Notes: generated from the sequence alone by a model not told the origin. A DNA stretch of 19,173 nucleotides from Chloroflexota bacterium (GCA_013694645.1 JACDBZ010000183.1:1-19173); one strand, 5' to 3'; shown: positions 1 to 7,265, numbered from the stretch's first letter. Program-made: numbers and translations.

Positions 1-983
1 GCCTCGGTCTCGCCGACCGACGCGAGCCAGCGCTCCGCGTCGATTGCCGCCTTGCAGCCGTCACCCGCTGCGGTCACGGCCTGGCGGTAGTGATCGTCGT
101 GGACGTCGCCGGCCACGAAGACACCATCGATCCCGGAGCCGGTCTCGCCGACGATCTCGAGATAGCCCCCCCGCCCGACCGTCAGCTGATCGGTGAAGAG
201 GTCTGTGTTCGGTTTGTAGCCGATGGCCACGAACATGCCCTGCACGGCGAGCTCGCTGGTCTCACCGCTGACCGTGTCCTTCACGGTGAGGGCGTTGACG
301 GTCATCTCGCCCTTCACCTCGGTGACCTCCCGGTTGAACTGGATCTCGATCTTCGGATCGCGTACCGCGCGCTCCTGCATGATCTTGCTGCCTCGGAAGG
401 AGTCACGGCGCACGAGCATGGTGACCTTGTCGGCGAAGCGGGTCAGGAAGGTCGCCTCCTCGAGCGCCGTGTCACCGCCGCCGACGACCGCGACCTCGCG
501 CCCTCGGAAGAAGAAGCCGTCGCAGGTCGCGCAGGCAGAGACGCCACGACCGCGGAATGCCTCTTCCGAGGGTAATCCCAGCCACAGGGCCGATGCGCCC
601 GTCGCGATGATCACTGCATCCGCGCGGTACTCGACCTCTCCGACCCAGATATGAAACGGCCGCTCGCTGAAGTCGACCCGGGTGGCGTCCTTCTCGACCA
701 GGGTTGCACCGAAGCGCTCGGCCTGATCGCGGAAGTGCTGCATCAGCTCCGGACCCTGGATGCCCTGCGGGAAACCGGGATAGTTCTCGACGTCGGAGGT
801 GATCATCAGTTGGCCCATCGGCACGTTGCCGGCGATCACGATCGGCTCGAGGTTGGCGCGCGCCGCGTAGATGGCGGCGGTCAGCCCGGCGGGACCGGAG
901 CCGATGATGGCGACCTTGGGATGTCGAGTATCCGTTGGCTCCGAAACGGGGTTGTCGGTGACGGGAGGTACGGTGGCGGTCAT
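1..983 (-). CDS. trxB: Thioredoxin reductase (3' end cut by window edge)
   Basis: This FAD-dependent enzyme uses NADPH to reduce thioredoxin in the cytoplasm. I translated the minus strand from the ATG at 983; the frame stays open to base 1 (about 327 codons). Because the family is usually 310-330 residues, only the last few residues are probably missing. An N-terminal FAD-binding motif (IIGSGPAGL) lies near residue 26. The redox-active CATC motif has Cys151 and Cys154. It is followed by the NADPH-binding VVGGGDTALEEA motif and by a C-terminal FAD motif (FVAGDV). The start follows a TACACT hexamer by 9 nt and carries a GAG-rich, SD-like stretch. It is divergent from the methyltransferase operon. 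It could supply electrons through thioredoxin to thiol proteins such as the TlpA/ResA-like protein at 9575-10141, but that link is inference. Confidence 0.95.
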   Translation of the reverse strand, partial: MTATVPPVTDNPVSEPTDTRHPKVAIIGSGPAGLTAAIYAARANLEPIVIAGNVPMGQLMITSDVENYPGFPQGIQGPELMQHFRDQAERFGATLVEKDATRVDFSERPFHIWVGEVEYRADAVIIATGASALWLGLPSEEAFRGRGVSACATCDGFFFRGREVAVVGGGDTALEEATFLTRFADKVTMLVRRDSFRGSKIMQERAVRDPKIEIQFNREVTEVKGEMTVNALTVKDTVSGETSELAVQGMFVAIGYKPNTDLFTDQLTVGRGGYLEIVGETGSGIDGVFVAGDVHDDHYRQAVTAAGDGCKAAIDAERWLASVGETE

Positions 984-992
984 CTCGCTCTC

Positions 993-998
993 AGTGTA
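993..998 (-). promoter_or_regulatory. Putative -10 element of trxB
   Basis: TACACT on the minus strand lies 9 nt before the trxB ATG. It fits the TAnnnT -10 pattern found close to other starts in this window. No clear -35 is visible. The predicted transcript would have almost no leader. Confidence 0.35.
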
Positions 999-1064
999 AC
1001 GCGGGGTCCCGATTGATTCACCGCGGTGATCGTGGCCGTATCCGGTGCGACGTGATTCAGCGCT

Positions 1065-1070
1065 TATCAT
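1065..1070 (+). promoter_or_regulatory. Putative -10 element of the methyltransferase operon
   Basis: TATCAT matches four of six bases of the TATAAT consensus, including the key TA and final T. It lies 17 nt before the GTG at 1088 and 6 nt before an out-of-frame GTG at 1077. If it is used, an upstream start at 1013 would be excluded from the transcript. No convincing -35 is visible. Confidence 0.35.
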
Positions 1071-1087
1071 CCGAGCGTGACGACGAC

Positions 1088-1816
1088 GTGATTGGGCCCC
1101 GCGATGTCCTGACCGCTCTGCACCGGGCTCGACGCACCATGCCGCTGGCCCTTCGTGCCGATGCGGCGGAATTGCTCGATGGTGGCCGGCTCTCGCAGGC
1201 CGAGGTCGCCCGCAACCTCGCCGATCTCGCCCGACTCAACCGGCTGCCCGGCGGGACCGGCACGAGTGTCGACGGCATCCGTCGCCTGCTCGATGGGCGG
1301 CGCACGGCCACGATCCTCGATGCCGGCACCGGGTGCGGCGATATGCCGATCGCATTTGCTCGGGTCGGATGGGACACGACCGCGCTCGACACCCACCCCG
1401 ATGTCCTGCTCGTGGCCAGGCGGCTGACGGCCGACGTTGCTCGGATCCGGGTCGTGGAGGCCGACGCACGCAACCTGCCCTTCGAGGACGGAGCCTTCGA
1501 CGTCAGCCATTGCTCGCTGCTCGTCCATCACCTGGATCCCGGTGAGGCGGTCGCCGTCCTACGCGAGATGCGGCGGGTGTCGCGACACGGCGTCGTGATC
1601 AATGACCTGCGCCGGGGCATCCTGCCCTTCGTGGCCACCGCCGTCAGTGTGATGGCGTTCGGACGCACCCGCGTCACGCGGAACGACGGCCTCATATCGG
1701 CGCGGCGCGCCTACACGCTCGGCGAGCTGAAGCGACTGCTGGACGGTGCCGGCCTTGCCGTGCGGTGGCAATCGCCACGCTGGATGCCGCGCGTCGTGAC
1801 CGCGGCCGCGCCATGA
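1088..1816 (+). CDS. Class I SAM-dependent methyltransferase
   Basis: A Rossmann-fold methyltransferase with motif I ILDAGTGCGD (bases about 1313-1342), an acidic post-I residue (TALDTHP) and a motif IV-like region (VVEADARNLPFEDGAFDVSHC). These define the Methyltransf_11/25 type. The head (LLDGG...LARLNRL) resembles methyltransferases that I recall beside type III polyketide synthases and flavoprotein oxidoreductases. The substrate is unknown; a lipid or aromatic product of the downstream ketosynthase is plausible. The frame is open from an ATG at 1013. I prefer GTG 1088 because a TATCAT hexamer lies at 1065-1070; ATG 1139 is a third option. The stop overlaps the next gene's ATG (ATGA at 1813-1816), so the two are translationally coupled. 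The fold call is firm, the start uncertain. Confidence 0.85.
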   Translation: MIGPRDVLTALHRARRTMPLALRADAAELLDGGRLSQAEVARNLADLARLNRLPGGTGTSVDGIRRLLDGRRTATILDAGTGCGDMPIAFARVGWDTTALDTHPDVLLVARRLTADVARIRVVEADARNLPFEDGAFDVSHCSLLVHHLDPGEAVAVLREMRRVSRHGVVINDLRRGILPFVATAVSVMAFGRTRVTRNDGLISARRAYTLGELKRLLDGAGLAVRWQSPRWMPRVVTAAAP

Positions 1817-2985
1817 CCTCGGTCGACGTGCTCATCGCCGGCGCCGGGCCGGCTGGATCAGCCCTGGCGGCCGCGCTGGCACGCGGCGGAGCGTCGGTCC
1901 TCCTCGTCGAGTCCGCGGTGCACCCACGACCGAAGACATGCGCCGAGTACGCCAGCCCGCGAATCGTGGAAGAGCTCGCGCGTCTCGACGTCGCAGACGC
2001 GTGGATGGGCGCTGCCGTCCCTCTCCGCGGCATGAACCTGTATGCCGGCGGCCGCTCGACGCAGATCCGTTACGCCGATGGCAAAGGGCCACGTGACGCG
2101 TGGGGCGTTGATCGACGCAGCTTCGACGCTCGCCTGGCAGAGCACGCGGTCAGGACGGGCGCGGTTCTTCGAGAACGAGCTCGTCTCGTGAGCCTGATCT
2201 GCGAGGGGCGGACCGTTCGCGGTGCGACGCTGCGTGATCAGGCGACGGGCCGCGACGAGATCGTATCCGCAGCCTGGACCGTCGGGGCGGATGGCACGCG
2301 CTCCAACGTCAGCCGACTCGTTGGCGTGGACCGCCCCGTGCGCTTCCCGCGACGACTCGGTCTCGTGGCGCATTACTCAGGCGTCGCCGGCCTGACCGAC
2401 CATGGAGAGATGCACGTCGGGCGCGGCTACTACCTGGGGCTGGCACCCACGCCGGGCGGCGAGCTGAACGTGGGAATGGCGCTGTCGATGGGGACGCCCG
2501 GGCAGACCGCCAACGCCCGGTTCGACGCGGCCATCGCCGGTCTCCCGGCCGTCGCCCGCAGGCTGGCACACAGCGAGCGGCTGACGTCGATCAGGGGCGC
2601 GGCACCGATCGGCCATCGCGTTTCGTCCGCCGCCGGACCTGGCTGGCTGCTGGTTGGCGATGCAGCCGGGTTCGTCGATCCGTTTACCGGCGAAGGGATT
2701 CATCGCGCCCTGCGCTCCGCCCGCGCCGCGGCCGATGCAATTCTTGCCGGCGGCGATGTCGCGGCCGCCTACCGCGCACAGCGCCGGCGTGCCTTCGCCG
2801 CCAAGACCGCGCTGAGCTGGCTCGTCCAGGGATTCCTGGCTGCGCCGCCGCTGCTCGATCGCGCGGTGGCCCGCCTGTCCTCGCGTCCACGAGCGGCGCT
2901 CCGGCTCGGCTCCGCGCTCGGCGACTGCCGTCCCGCCACCGACGCGCTGTCTCCGGCCGCCCTGCTGGAGGTGTTCGCGCCGTGA
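1813..2985 (+). CDS. FAD-dependent oxidoreductase, geranylgeranyl reductase-like
   Basis: A 390-residue flavoprotein of the GG-reductase/PHBH-like superfamily. The N-terminus has the FAD dinucleotide motif with G10, G12 and G15 (LIAGAGPAGSALA), followed by a basic KTCAEYASPR segment at the position of the family's conserved Lys-Cys loop. The second FAD-ribityl motif (LVGDAAGFVDPFTGEGI) has D283. Members reduce prenyl double bonds or hydroxylate aromatic rings; which reaction occurs here cannot be read from the sequence. I chose ATG 1813 because it sits right before the FAD motif and overlaps the methyltransferase stop. The longer frame from 1765 would overlap that gene by 50 bases. Its stop overlaps the next start (GTGA at 2982-2985). 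Confidence 0.88.
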   Translation: MTSVDVLIAGAGPAGSALAAALARGGASVLLVESAVHPRPKTCAEYASPRIVEELARLDVADAWMGAAVPLRGMNLYAGGRSTQIRYADGKGPRDAWGVDRRSFDARLAEHAVRTGAVLRERARLVSLICEGRTVRGATLRDQATGRDEIVSAAWTVGADGTRSNVSRLVGVDRPVRFPRRLGLVAHYSGVAGLTDHGEMHVGRGYYLGLAPTPGGELNVGMALSMGTPGQTANARFDAAIAGLPAVARRLAHSERLTSIRGAAPIGHRVSSAAGPGWLLVGDAAGFVDPFTGEGIHRALRSARAAADAILAGGDVAAAYRAQRRRAFAAKTALSWLVQGFLAAPPLLDRAVARLSSRPRAALRLGSALGDCRPATDALSPAALLEVFAP

Positions 2986-3428
2986 GGAGCGAGCTGCACG
3001 TCGTCATGCGCGCCCCGTGGGAACGCATCTTTCCGCTCGCGGCCGAGGTCGAGCGGTGGCCTCGGATCCTCCCCCATTACCGATACGTCCGACCGGTGAC
3101 GGATCCCGGCGGGGAGCGCCGCTTCGCGATGGGCGCCCGACGAGGCGTCATTCCCGTCACGTGGGAGGCAATTCAGCGCCTCATGCCCGAAGACCGGACC
3201 ATCGAGTTCGTTCACACCGGCGGCGTGACGAAGGGGATGTGGGTCGCCTGGCGCCTCGAGCCAATCGAGGGTGGGACCGATGTCAGCATCGAGCATCGGC
3301 TCGAGCTCGGGTGGCCGATCATCGGTGGCTTCGCTGCCCGACATGTCATCGGACCGCAGTTCATCGAAGCCATCGCGGGGCGCACCCTTCGCCGCATCCG
3401 CGACCTGGCGGAAGCCGGCAGCTCATGA
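2982..3428 (+). CDS. SRPBCC-family protein (polyketide cyclase/dehydrase-like)
   Basis: A 148-residue START/Bet v1-like protein. It opens with the typical beta-strand then helix layout of polyketide cyclase/aromatase-type SRPBCC domains (VVMRAPWERIFPLAAEVERWP), where the W-P pair begins the helix-grip region. Mid-protein strands (RTIEFVHTGG, MWVAWRLEP, TDVSIEHRLEL) and a long C-terminal helix (FIEAIAGRTLRRIRDLAE) complete the fold. There is no signal peptide, so it is cytosolic. The GTG start overlaps the flavoprotein stop, and its stop overlaps the ketosynthase ATG. Lying between a flavoenzyme and a ketosynthase, it could fold, cyclise or dehydrate a ketoacyl chain, or carry a lipid. That role is inference; such domains also bind lipids without catalysis. 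Confidence 0.82.
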   Translation: MRSELHVVMRAPWERIFPLAAEVERWPRILPHYRYVRPVTDPGGERRFAMGARRGVIPVTWEAIQRLMPEDRTIEFVHTGGVTKGMWVAWRLEPIEGGTDVSIEHRLELGWPIIGGFAARHVIGPQFIEAIAGRTLRRIRDLAEAGSS

Positions 3429-4660
3429 AGGGGCGACGTGTCGTCGTCACCGGCATCGGTGCCATCACGCCCATCGGCACGGGCGCCGATGGCCTGTGGG
3501 ATGGCGTCATCGCCAACGTATCAGCGGTCCGCGCCATCAATCGCTTCGACGCGAGCGAGTTCCCATCTCGCATCGCGGCCCAGATCGATGACTTCGACCC
3601 AGGTGATCACCTCGACGCACGTCGCGCGCGCCGCCTCGACCGCTTCAGCGCACTCTCGGTGGCAGCATCACGGCTGGCGTTCGTGGACTCCGGACTTGAC
3701 CGCCGAAGAGCCCGTGACACCACGGGTGTCTGGATCGGGACCGCGCTCGGAGGCATCGCGTTCGGCGAGGAGCAGCACGCCGGCTTCGTCGCGCGCGGAG
3801 TGCGCGGCGTGGCGCCGACCCTCGCGCTGGCCGTGTTCGGAGGCGCCGGAGCCAGCAACGTCGCGCTCGACCTGGGACTGACCGGGCCGTCGGTCGGCAA
3901 CGCCAACTCGTGCGCCTCGGGAGCCGTGGCCATCGGACAGGCATTCGCCGCCATTCGCGACGGAACCGTCGACGCAGCGCTGGCCGGTGGGGCCGAGGCG
4001 CCGCTCGCGCCGCTCACCTTCGGCGCCTTCGCCATGATCCGCGTTCTGTCCCAGCGCAACGATGATCCGTCTCGTGCATCTCGCCCTTTCGATCGCGGGC
4101 GCGATGGGTTCGTGATGGGCGAGGGTGCTGCTGTGCTGACGCTCGAGGAGCGTGACGCAGCGATGCGCCGCGGTGCTCGGATCATTGCCGAAATCGTCGG
4201 CTTCGGCGCCAGCAACGACGCGTATCACATGACCGCCCCACGACCCGATGGCCGCGACGCCGCGCGCGCCATCCGAGCCGCACTGAGCGATGGGCAGATC
4301 GCCCCCGAACGGGTCGGCTACCTGAACGCCCATGGCTCGAGCACGCCGCTCAACGAACCAGCCGAGGCGCGCGCCATCCGAGCCGCCTTTGGCGTGCTGA
4401 CGGATCGGATCCCGGTTTCCGGGACGAAGGGTCTGTACGGACATGCGCTGGGTGCATCGGGCGCGATCGAGGCCGCCATCACCGCCATGGCGCTCGACCG
4501 CGAGATCCTGCCGGGCACCTGCAACCTCGAGGACCCGGATCCAACGCTAGACCTGCCGCTCCTGCGGTCAGCGACCGCGGCGCGCGTGGATGCGGCCGTT
4601 TCCACGTCGTTCGGCTTCGGCGGCATGAACGCCGCGCTCGTCTTCGCCCGGCACGACTAG
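3425..4660 (+). CDS. Beta-ketoacyl-ACP synthase, KAS II (FabF) type
   Basis: This thiolase-fold condensing enzyme of 411 residues extends an acyl chain with malonyl-ACP. The catalytic triad is complete: Cys163 in NSCASG, His303 in NAHGSSTPLNE and His340 in GLYGHALGASG. By my count this is the same numbering as E. coli FabF, so no indels precede the active site. The terminal FGFGGMNAALVF glycine loop is present. The start ATG overlaps the SRPBCC stop; a frame extending back to 3017 is only overlap with that gene. No ACP, malonyl transferase, ketoreductase or dehydratase gene is next to it, so it must borrow these from elsewhere or act in a specialised pathway. I left the symbol blank because the context is not the primary fab locus. 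Confidence 0.92.
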   Translation: MKGRRVVVTGIGAITPIGTGADGLWDGVIANVSAVRAINRFDASEFPSRIAAQIDDFDPGDHLDARRARRLDRFSALSVAASRLAFVDSGLDRRRARDTTGVWIGTALGGIAFGEEQHAGFVARGVRGVAPTLALAVFGGAGASNVALDLGLTGPSVGNANSCASGAVAIGQAFAAIRDGTVDAALAGGAEAPLAPLTFGAFAMIRVLSQRNDDPSRASRPFDRGRDGFVMGEGAAVLTLEERDAAMRRGARIIAEIVGFGASNDAYHMTAPRPDGRDAARAIRAALSDGQIAPERVGYLNAHGSSTPLNEPAEARAIRAAFGVLTDRIPVSGTKGLYGHALGASGAIEAAITAMALDREILPGTCNLEDPDPTLDLPLLRSATAARVDAAVSTSFGFGGMNAALVFARHD

Positions 4661-5064
4661 CTGACCGCGGAGCCCTCGGGCTCGCGCCGCACCTGTGACG
4701 CGAGGGCCCAGGCGAGCGCCTCCTCGAAGGATGTGGCCCCTGCCGCCTTGTCCACGATCACCGTCAGGCGGTCGCCACGGATCATGGATGGCAGCAAGCT
4801 CTTCGCGGTGCCGGTCCAGTAGATGACGGGCATGCGCGGATAGCGGTGACGCGTGGCAAGGAAGAGTGCGGAGCTCAGCTCGTTCTCGAGCCGCCAGTCG
4901 AGAATCACGGCGGTTGGCGGTGCGACGCTGCGTAGGGCGGTCAGGAACGGCAACGGCAGCCGAAACAGCGAGGCGATTGCACCGTTCGCCAGGCACAGGT
5001 CGGCGGCCAGCGTCGCGGCCGCCGGCTCGTCCTCGACGATCCAGACCTGTTGCGTGTGTTTCAT
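4657..5064 (-). CDS. Single-domain response regulator (CheY/Spo0F-like receiver)
   Basis: A 135-residue receiver domain with no output domain. All phosphorylation-site residues are in place: the acidic pair Glu11-Asp12 (VWIVEDEPA), the phospho-acceptor Asp56 (VILDWRL), Thr84 (YWTG) and Lys106 (VDKAAG). It should therefore be phosphorylated by a histidine kinase encoded elsewhere and signal through protein contact. The frame is open from a GTG at 5094, but ATG 5064 has an AAGGGG ribosome site 10 nt upstream and begins just before the first beta strand. The gene is divergent from ispG and convergent with the ketosynthase. Both stop codons lie within one CTAG. No kinase or target is visible nearby. 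Confidence 0.82.
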   Translation of the reverse strand: MKHTQQVWIVEDEPAAATLAADLCLANGAIASLFRLPLPFLTALRSVAPPTAVILDWRLENELSSALFLATRHRYPRMPVIYWTGTAKSLLPSMIRGDRLTVIVDKAAGATSFEEALAWALASQVRREPEGSAVS

Positions 5065-5074
5065 CCTCAGCGAA

Positions 5075-5080
5075 CCCCTT
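5075..5080 (-). promoter_or_regulatory. Ribosome binding site deciding the receiver-gene start
   Basis: AAGGGG on the minus strand lies 10 nt before ATG 5064. It lies inside the 5' extension that starts at GTG 5094 and so favours the shorter protein. Confidence 0.45.
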
Positions 5081-5122
5081 GGCGTCCGGTGCACGTCGCG
5101 TGCCGATATCGGAGGCGGGCTC

Positions 5123-5128
5123 TACCAT
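5123..5128 (+). promoter_or_regulatory. Putative -10 element of ispG
   Basis: TACCAT lies 5 nt before GTG 5134 and 8 nt before ATG 5137. That is close enough for transcription to begin at or next to the start codon. The same hexamer occurs 7 nt before the MOSC gene GTG. A GGAGG at 5111-5115 is too far from the ispG start (21 nt) to be its ribosome site. Confidence 0.35.
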
Positions 5129-5136
5129 GAAGGGTG

Positions 5137-6369
5137 ATGAACACCATCCCCCGTCGGCGATCCCTGACCGTCATGGTCGGCGGCATCCCGGTCGGGTCCG
5201 CCCATCCGGTGGTCGTGCAGTCGATGACGAACACCGATACGGCCGACGCGGACGGCACGGCCATCCAGGTCGCGCAGCTCGCCCATGCCGGGTCGGAGCT
5301 GGTGCGCATCACCGTCAACAACGACGCGGCCGCGCAGGCGGTTCCCGTCATCCGCGACAAGCTCGATCGGCTCGGGGTCGACGTCCCCCTCATCGGTGAC
5401 TTCCACTACAACGGGCATCTGCTGCTGGCGAAGTACCCCGACGCGGCAGCTGCACTGGCGAAGTACCGGATCAACCCCGGCAATGTCGGCACGAAGCGGC
5501 GTGACGAGCAGTTCGCGCAGATCATCGATGTGGCGGTCGCGAACGACAAGCCGGTGCGCATCGGCGTCAACTGGGGCTCGCTGGACCAGCAGCTGCTCAC
5601 GGTCATGATGGACGCCAACGCCCTGCTGCCCGATCCCGCGGATAGTCGCGAGGTCATGATCGAGGCCATGATCGAATCGGCGCTGCGCTCCGCACGGCTC
5701 GCCGAGGAGACGGGAATGGCGCGCGATCGGATCATCCTGTCGGCCAAGGTCTCGGGCGTCCAGGACCTGGTCGAGGTATACGCGCGGTTGGCCGACCGCT
5801 GCGACTTTCCCCTCCATCTCGGCCTGACCGAGGCGGGCATGGGCGCCAAGGGCATCATCACCTCCACCGCCGGCCTGGCGATCCTGCTCCAGCGCGGCAT
5901 CGGCGACACGATCCGCGTCAGCCTGACACCCGATCCCGGCGGCGACCGGACGCAGGAGGTGCAGGTCGCCCAGCAGGTGCTCCAGTCGATGGGCATGCGC
6001 TCGTTCCTGCCGCAGGTCAGTGCATGCCCGGGCTGCGGCCGCACGACATCCACCTTCTTCCAGGAGATGGCGAGGGACATCCAGGCCTACCTCGTCGAGC
6101 AGATGCCGCTCTGGCGAGAGACGCACCCGGGCGTCGAGGAGCTTCGCGTGGCGGTCATGGGCTGCGTCGTGAACGGCCCGGGCGAGTCGAAGCACGCCGA
6201 TATCGGCATCTCGCTCCCGGGAACCTTCGAGGAGCCGGTGGCGCCGGTCTTTGTCGACGGAGAGAAGACCGAGACGCTGCGTGGCGACGATATCGTGCCG
6301 CGCTTTCTGGCCATCCTCGACGACTACATCGAGCGCCGGTACCCCGCTCCAGGCAGCGCTTCCGCCTGA
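5137..6369 (+). CDS. ispG: 4-hydroxy-3-methylbut-2-en-1-yl diphosphate synthase
   Basis: IspG (GcpE) converts methylerythritol cyclodiphosphate to HMBPP in the MEP isoprenoid pathway using a [4Fe-4S] cluster. This 410-residue protein has the N-terminal TIM-barrel signatures (VVVQSMTNTDTAD, VRITVNND, PLIGDFHYN, YRINPGN). The C-terminal iron-sulfur domain has cluster ligands Cys297, Cys300 and Cys343 and catalytic-loop Glu350 (GCVVNGPGE). The spacing between the second and third cysteines is about ten residues longer than in the E. coli enzyme. I chose ATG 5137; a GTG immediately before it (5134) would add one residue. It stands alone, with no other MEP gene in the window. It could supply prenyl groups for the CtaB farnesylation step and for the geranylgeranyl-reductase-like enzyme, through prenyl synthases outside the window. 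Confidence 0.96.
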   Translation: MNTIPRRRSLTVMVGGIPVGSAHPVVVQSMTNTDTADADGTAIQVAQLAHAGSELVRITVNNDAAAQAVPVIRDKLDRLGVDVPLIGDFHYNGHLLLAKYPDAAAALAKYRINPGNVGTKRRDEQFAQIIDVAVANDKPVRIGVNWGSLDQQLLTVMMDANALLPDPADSREVMIEAMIESALRSARLAEETGMARDRIILSAKVSGVQDLVEVYARLADRCDFPLHLGLTEAGMGAKGIITSTAGLAILLQRGIGDTIRVSLTPDPGGDRTQEVQVAQQVLQSMGMRSFLPQVSACPGCGRTTSTFFQEMARDIQAYLVEQMPLWRETHPGVEELRVAVMGCVVNGPGESKHADIGISLPGTFEEPVAPVFVDGEKTETLRGDDIVPRFLAILDDYIERRYPAPGSASA

Positions 6370-6427
6370 GCGAGGGTTCGCCGAGCAGGCTGAGCGCGGC
6401 GGATCGACGCATCGCGGGAGAACAGAC

Positions 6428-6688
6428 CTAGTCCTGGCCGCTCTCCTCGCGGGGTAGCCTCGAGAATCCGACCCAGGTGCCCGCCGCCTCGCGTCGGGCG
6501 AGCTCGGCGCGGATCGAGATGAGTTGTTCATCGCTGAATTCGGGATAGAGCCTGCGAAGGATGAACTCGGCGCGGTCCAGCTCCGCCATCGGGCCCGCAT
6601 CGTCCGCCGCTCGGTTGACGATCACAAGGGCTCGACGCCGCATCTCGTAGGCGAGCTGCGCACGCTCCGCCGGAGTTGAGCGCTGCAC
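6428..6688 (-). CDS. Small helical protein paired with the nucleotidyltransferase
   Basis: This predicted 86-residue soluble protein has no signal peptide or membrane segment. It reads TPAERAQLAYEMRRRA, then a variable stretch, then RAEFILRRLYPEFSDEQL and AELARRE. The layout (an S/TPxER start, a helix, then a PE-[FY]-S-[DE]-E-x-L helix) resembles, from memory, small unnamed proteins encoded beside nucleotidyltransferase-domain genes. The frame extends far upstream, but that part is antisense-style shadow of the nucleotidyltransferase reading. I take the GTG at 6688, the first start after that gene's stop at 6717. It has no strong ribosome site and the start is uncertain. It probably forms an operon with, and may bind, the nucleotidyltransferase. 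An antitoxin role is speculation. Confidence 0.6.
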   Translation of the reverse strand: MQRSTPAERAQLAYEMRRRALVIVNRAADDAGPMAELDRAEFILRRLYPEFSDEQLISIRAELARREAAGTWVGFSRLPREESGQD

Positions 6689-6716
6689 ACGCTTGTCGAG
6701 CGCCAGTTGGCCGGCG

Positions 6717-7259
6717 TCAGGCGGGCGCAGCGCGAAGTCGAGCGAGGAGCTCCTCGACGCCGAGGACACGGGCGTATCTCTCCAGGTAGATCCAGTCAAC
6801 GGTAGCAGCGTTCGTGCGGAGCAGGTTCGCACAGTCACGGATCTGAAGCTCGGAGACTCCCTGGGACCATTCGAGCTTGGCAAGGATGAGGTCCTCGAGT
6901 GACAGAACCCAGACCCCGCCCAGACGCGGGTGGTCCCATGCTTGGCGACGATCCATGGCGCTCCGAGCCCAGGGGTCGCGGCGGCCGAGAATGAGGTCCG
7001 CCTTGCCGAGCCCTGTCTGCGCGACGACCGATGCAATCTTTCGATCCCCGCTGCCAATCGGCTCGCTCACGACATAGTCGGACCGAAACGCACGCTCAAC
7101 ACGGTGAAAGTCGACCGGGTCCATGTCGAGCACGATGTCGATATCGGCCGTCTGACGAGGTTCGCCGTAACGAGGCAGCGCCTCTGATCCGGTGATGTAG
7201 TAATCAACGCCGATGCGCCGAAGGCGCCGAATCACGTCGGCGGAAACGTCCTCTTCCAC
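6717..7259 (-). CDS. Nucleotidyltransferase, AbiEii/DUF1814-like (candidate toxin-type)
   Basis: A 180-residue minimal nucleotidyltransferase of the Pol-beta superfamily. The catalytic GS motif is Gly24-Ser25 (YYITGSEAL), followed by R/T-x-DID with metal-binding Asp39 and Asp41, and by a third acidic residue, Asp88 (KADLILG). A Leu-Ser-x-Glu-Asp-Leu-Ile-x-x-Lys-Leu segment with Lys128 is typical of AbiEii-type and related proteins. Such enzymes transfer a nucleotide to RNA or protein, and several are toxins of TA or abortive-infection pairs. The start is GTG 7259, 6 nt after a TACGAT hexamer; GTG 7235 is an alternative. The gene lies in the same direction as the oxidase operon, 72 nt beyond its end, but probably has its own promoter. 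Domain firm, biological role unproven. Confidence 0.85.
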   Translation of the reverse strand: MEEDVSADVIRRLRRIGVDYYITGSEALPRYGEPRQTADIDIVLDMDPVDFHRVERAFRSDYVVSEPIGSGDRKIASVVAQTGLGKADLILGRRDPWARSAMDRRQAWDHPRLGGVWVLSLEDLILAKLEWSQGVSELQIRDCANLLRTNAATVDWIYLERYARVLGVEELLARLRAAPA

Positions 7260-7265
7260 GCAACG

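Noticed and set aside
1013..1087. ATG 1013 as the methyltransferase start
   Set aside because: It lies 30 nt from the trxB start and upstream of the TATCAT candidate promoter; the added residues have no family resemblance. Not excluded.
3017..3424. N-terminal extension of the ketosynthase of 136 codons
   Set aside because: It overlaps the SRPBCC gene almost completely and reads as Arg/Pro-rich shadow. The ATG at 3425 gives exact FabF numbering.
6370..6427. CGCCG/CGGCG inverted repeat between ispG and the small minus-strand gene as a terminator
   Set aside because: Only 5 bp with a long loop and no T-tract; such pairings are expected by chance in this GC-rich DNA.
5122..6600. A 492-codon minus-strand open frame opposite ispG
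   Set aside because: No recognisable motif; mirrors the codons of ispG, which has every conserved residue on the other strand.
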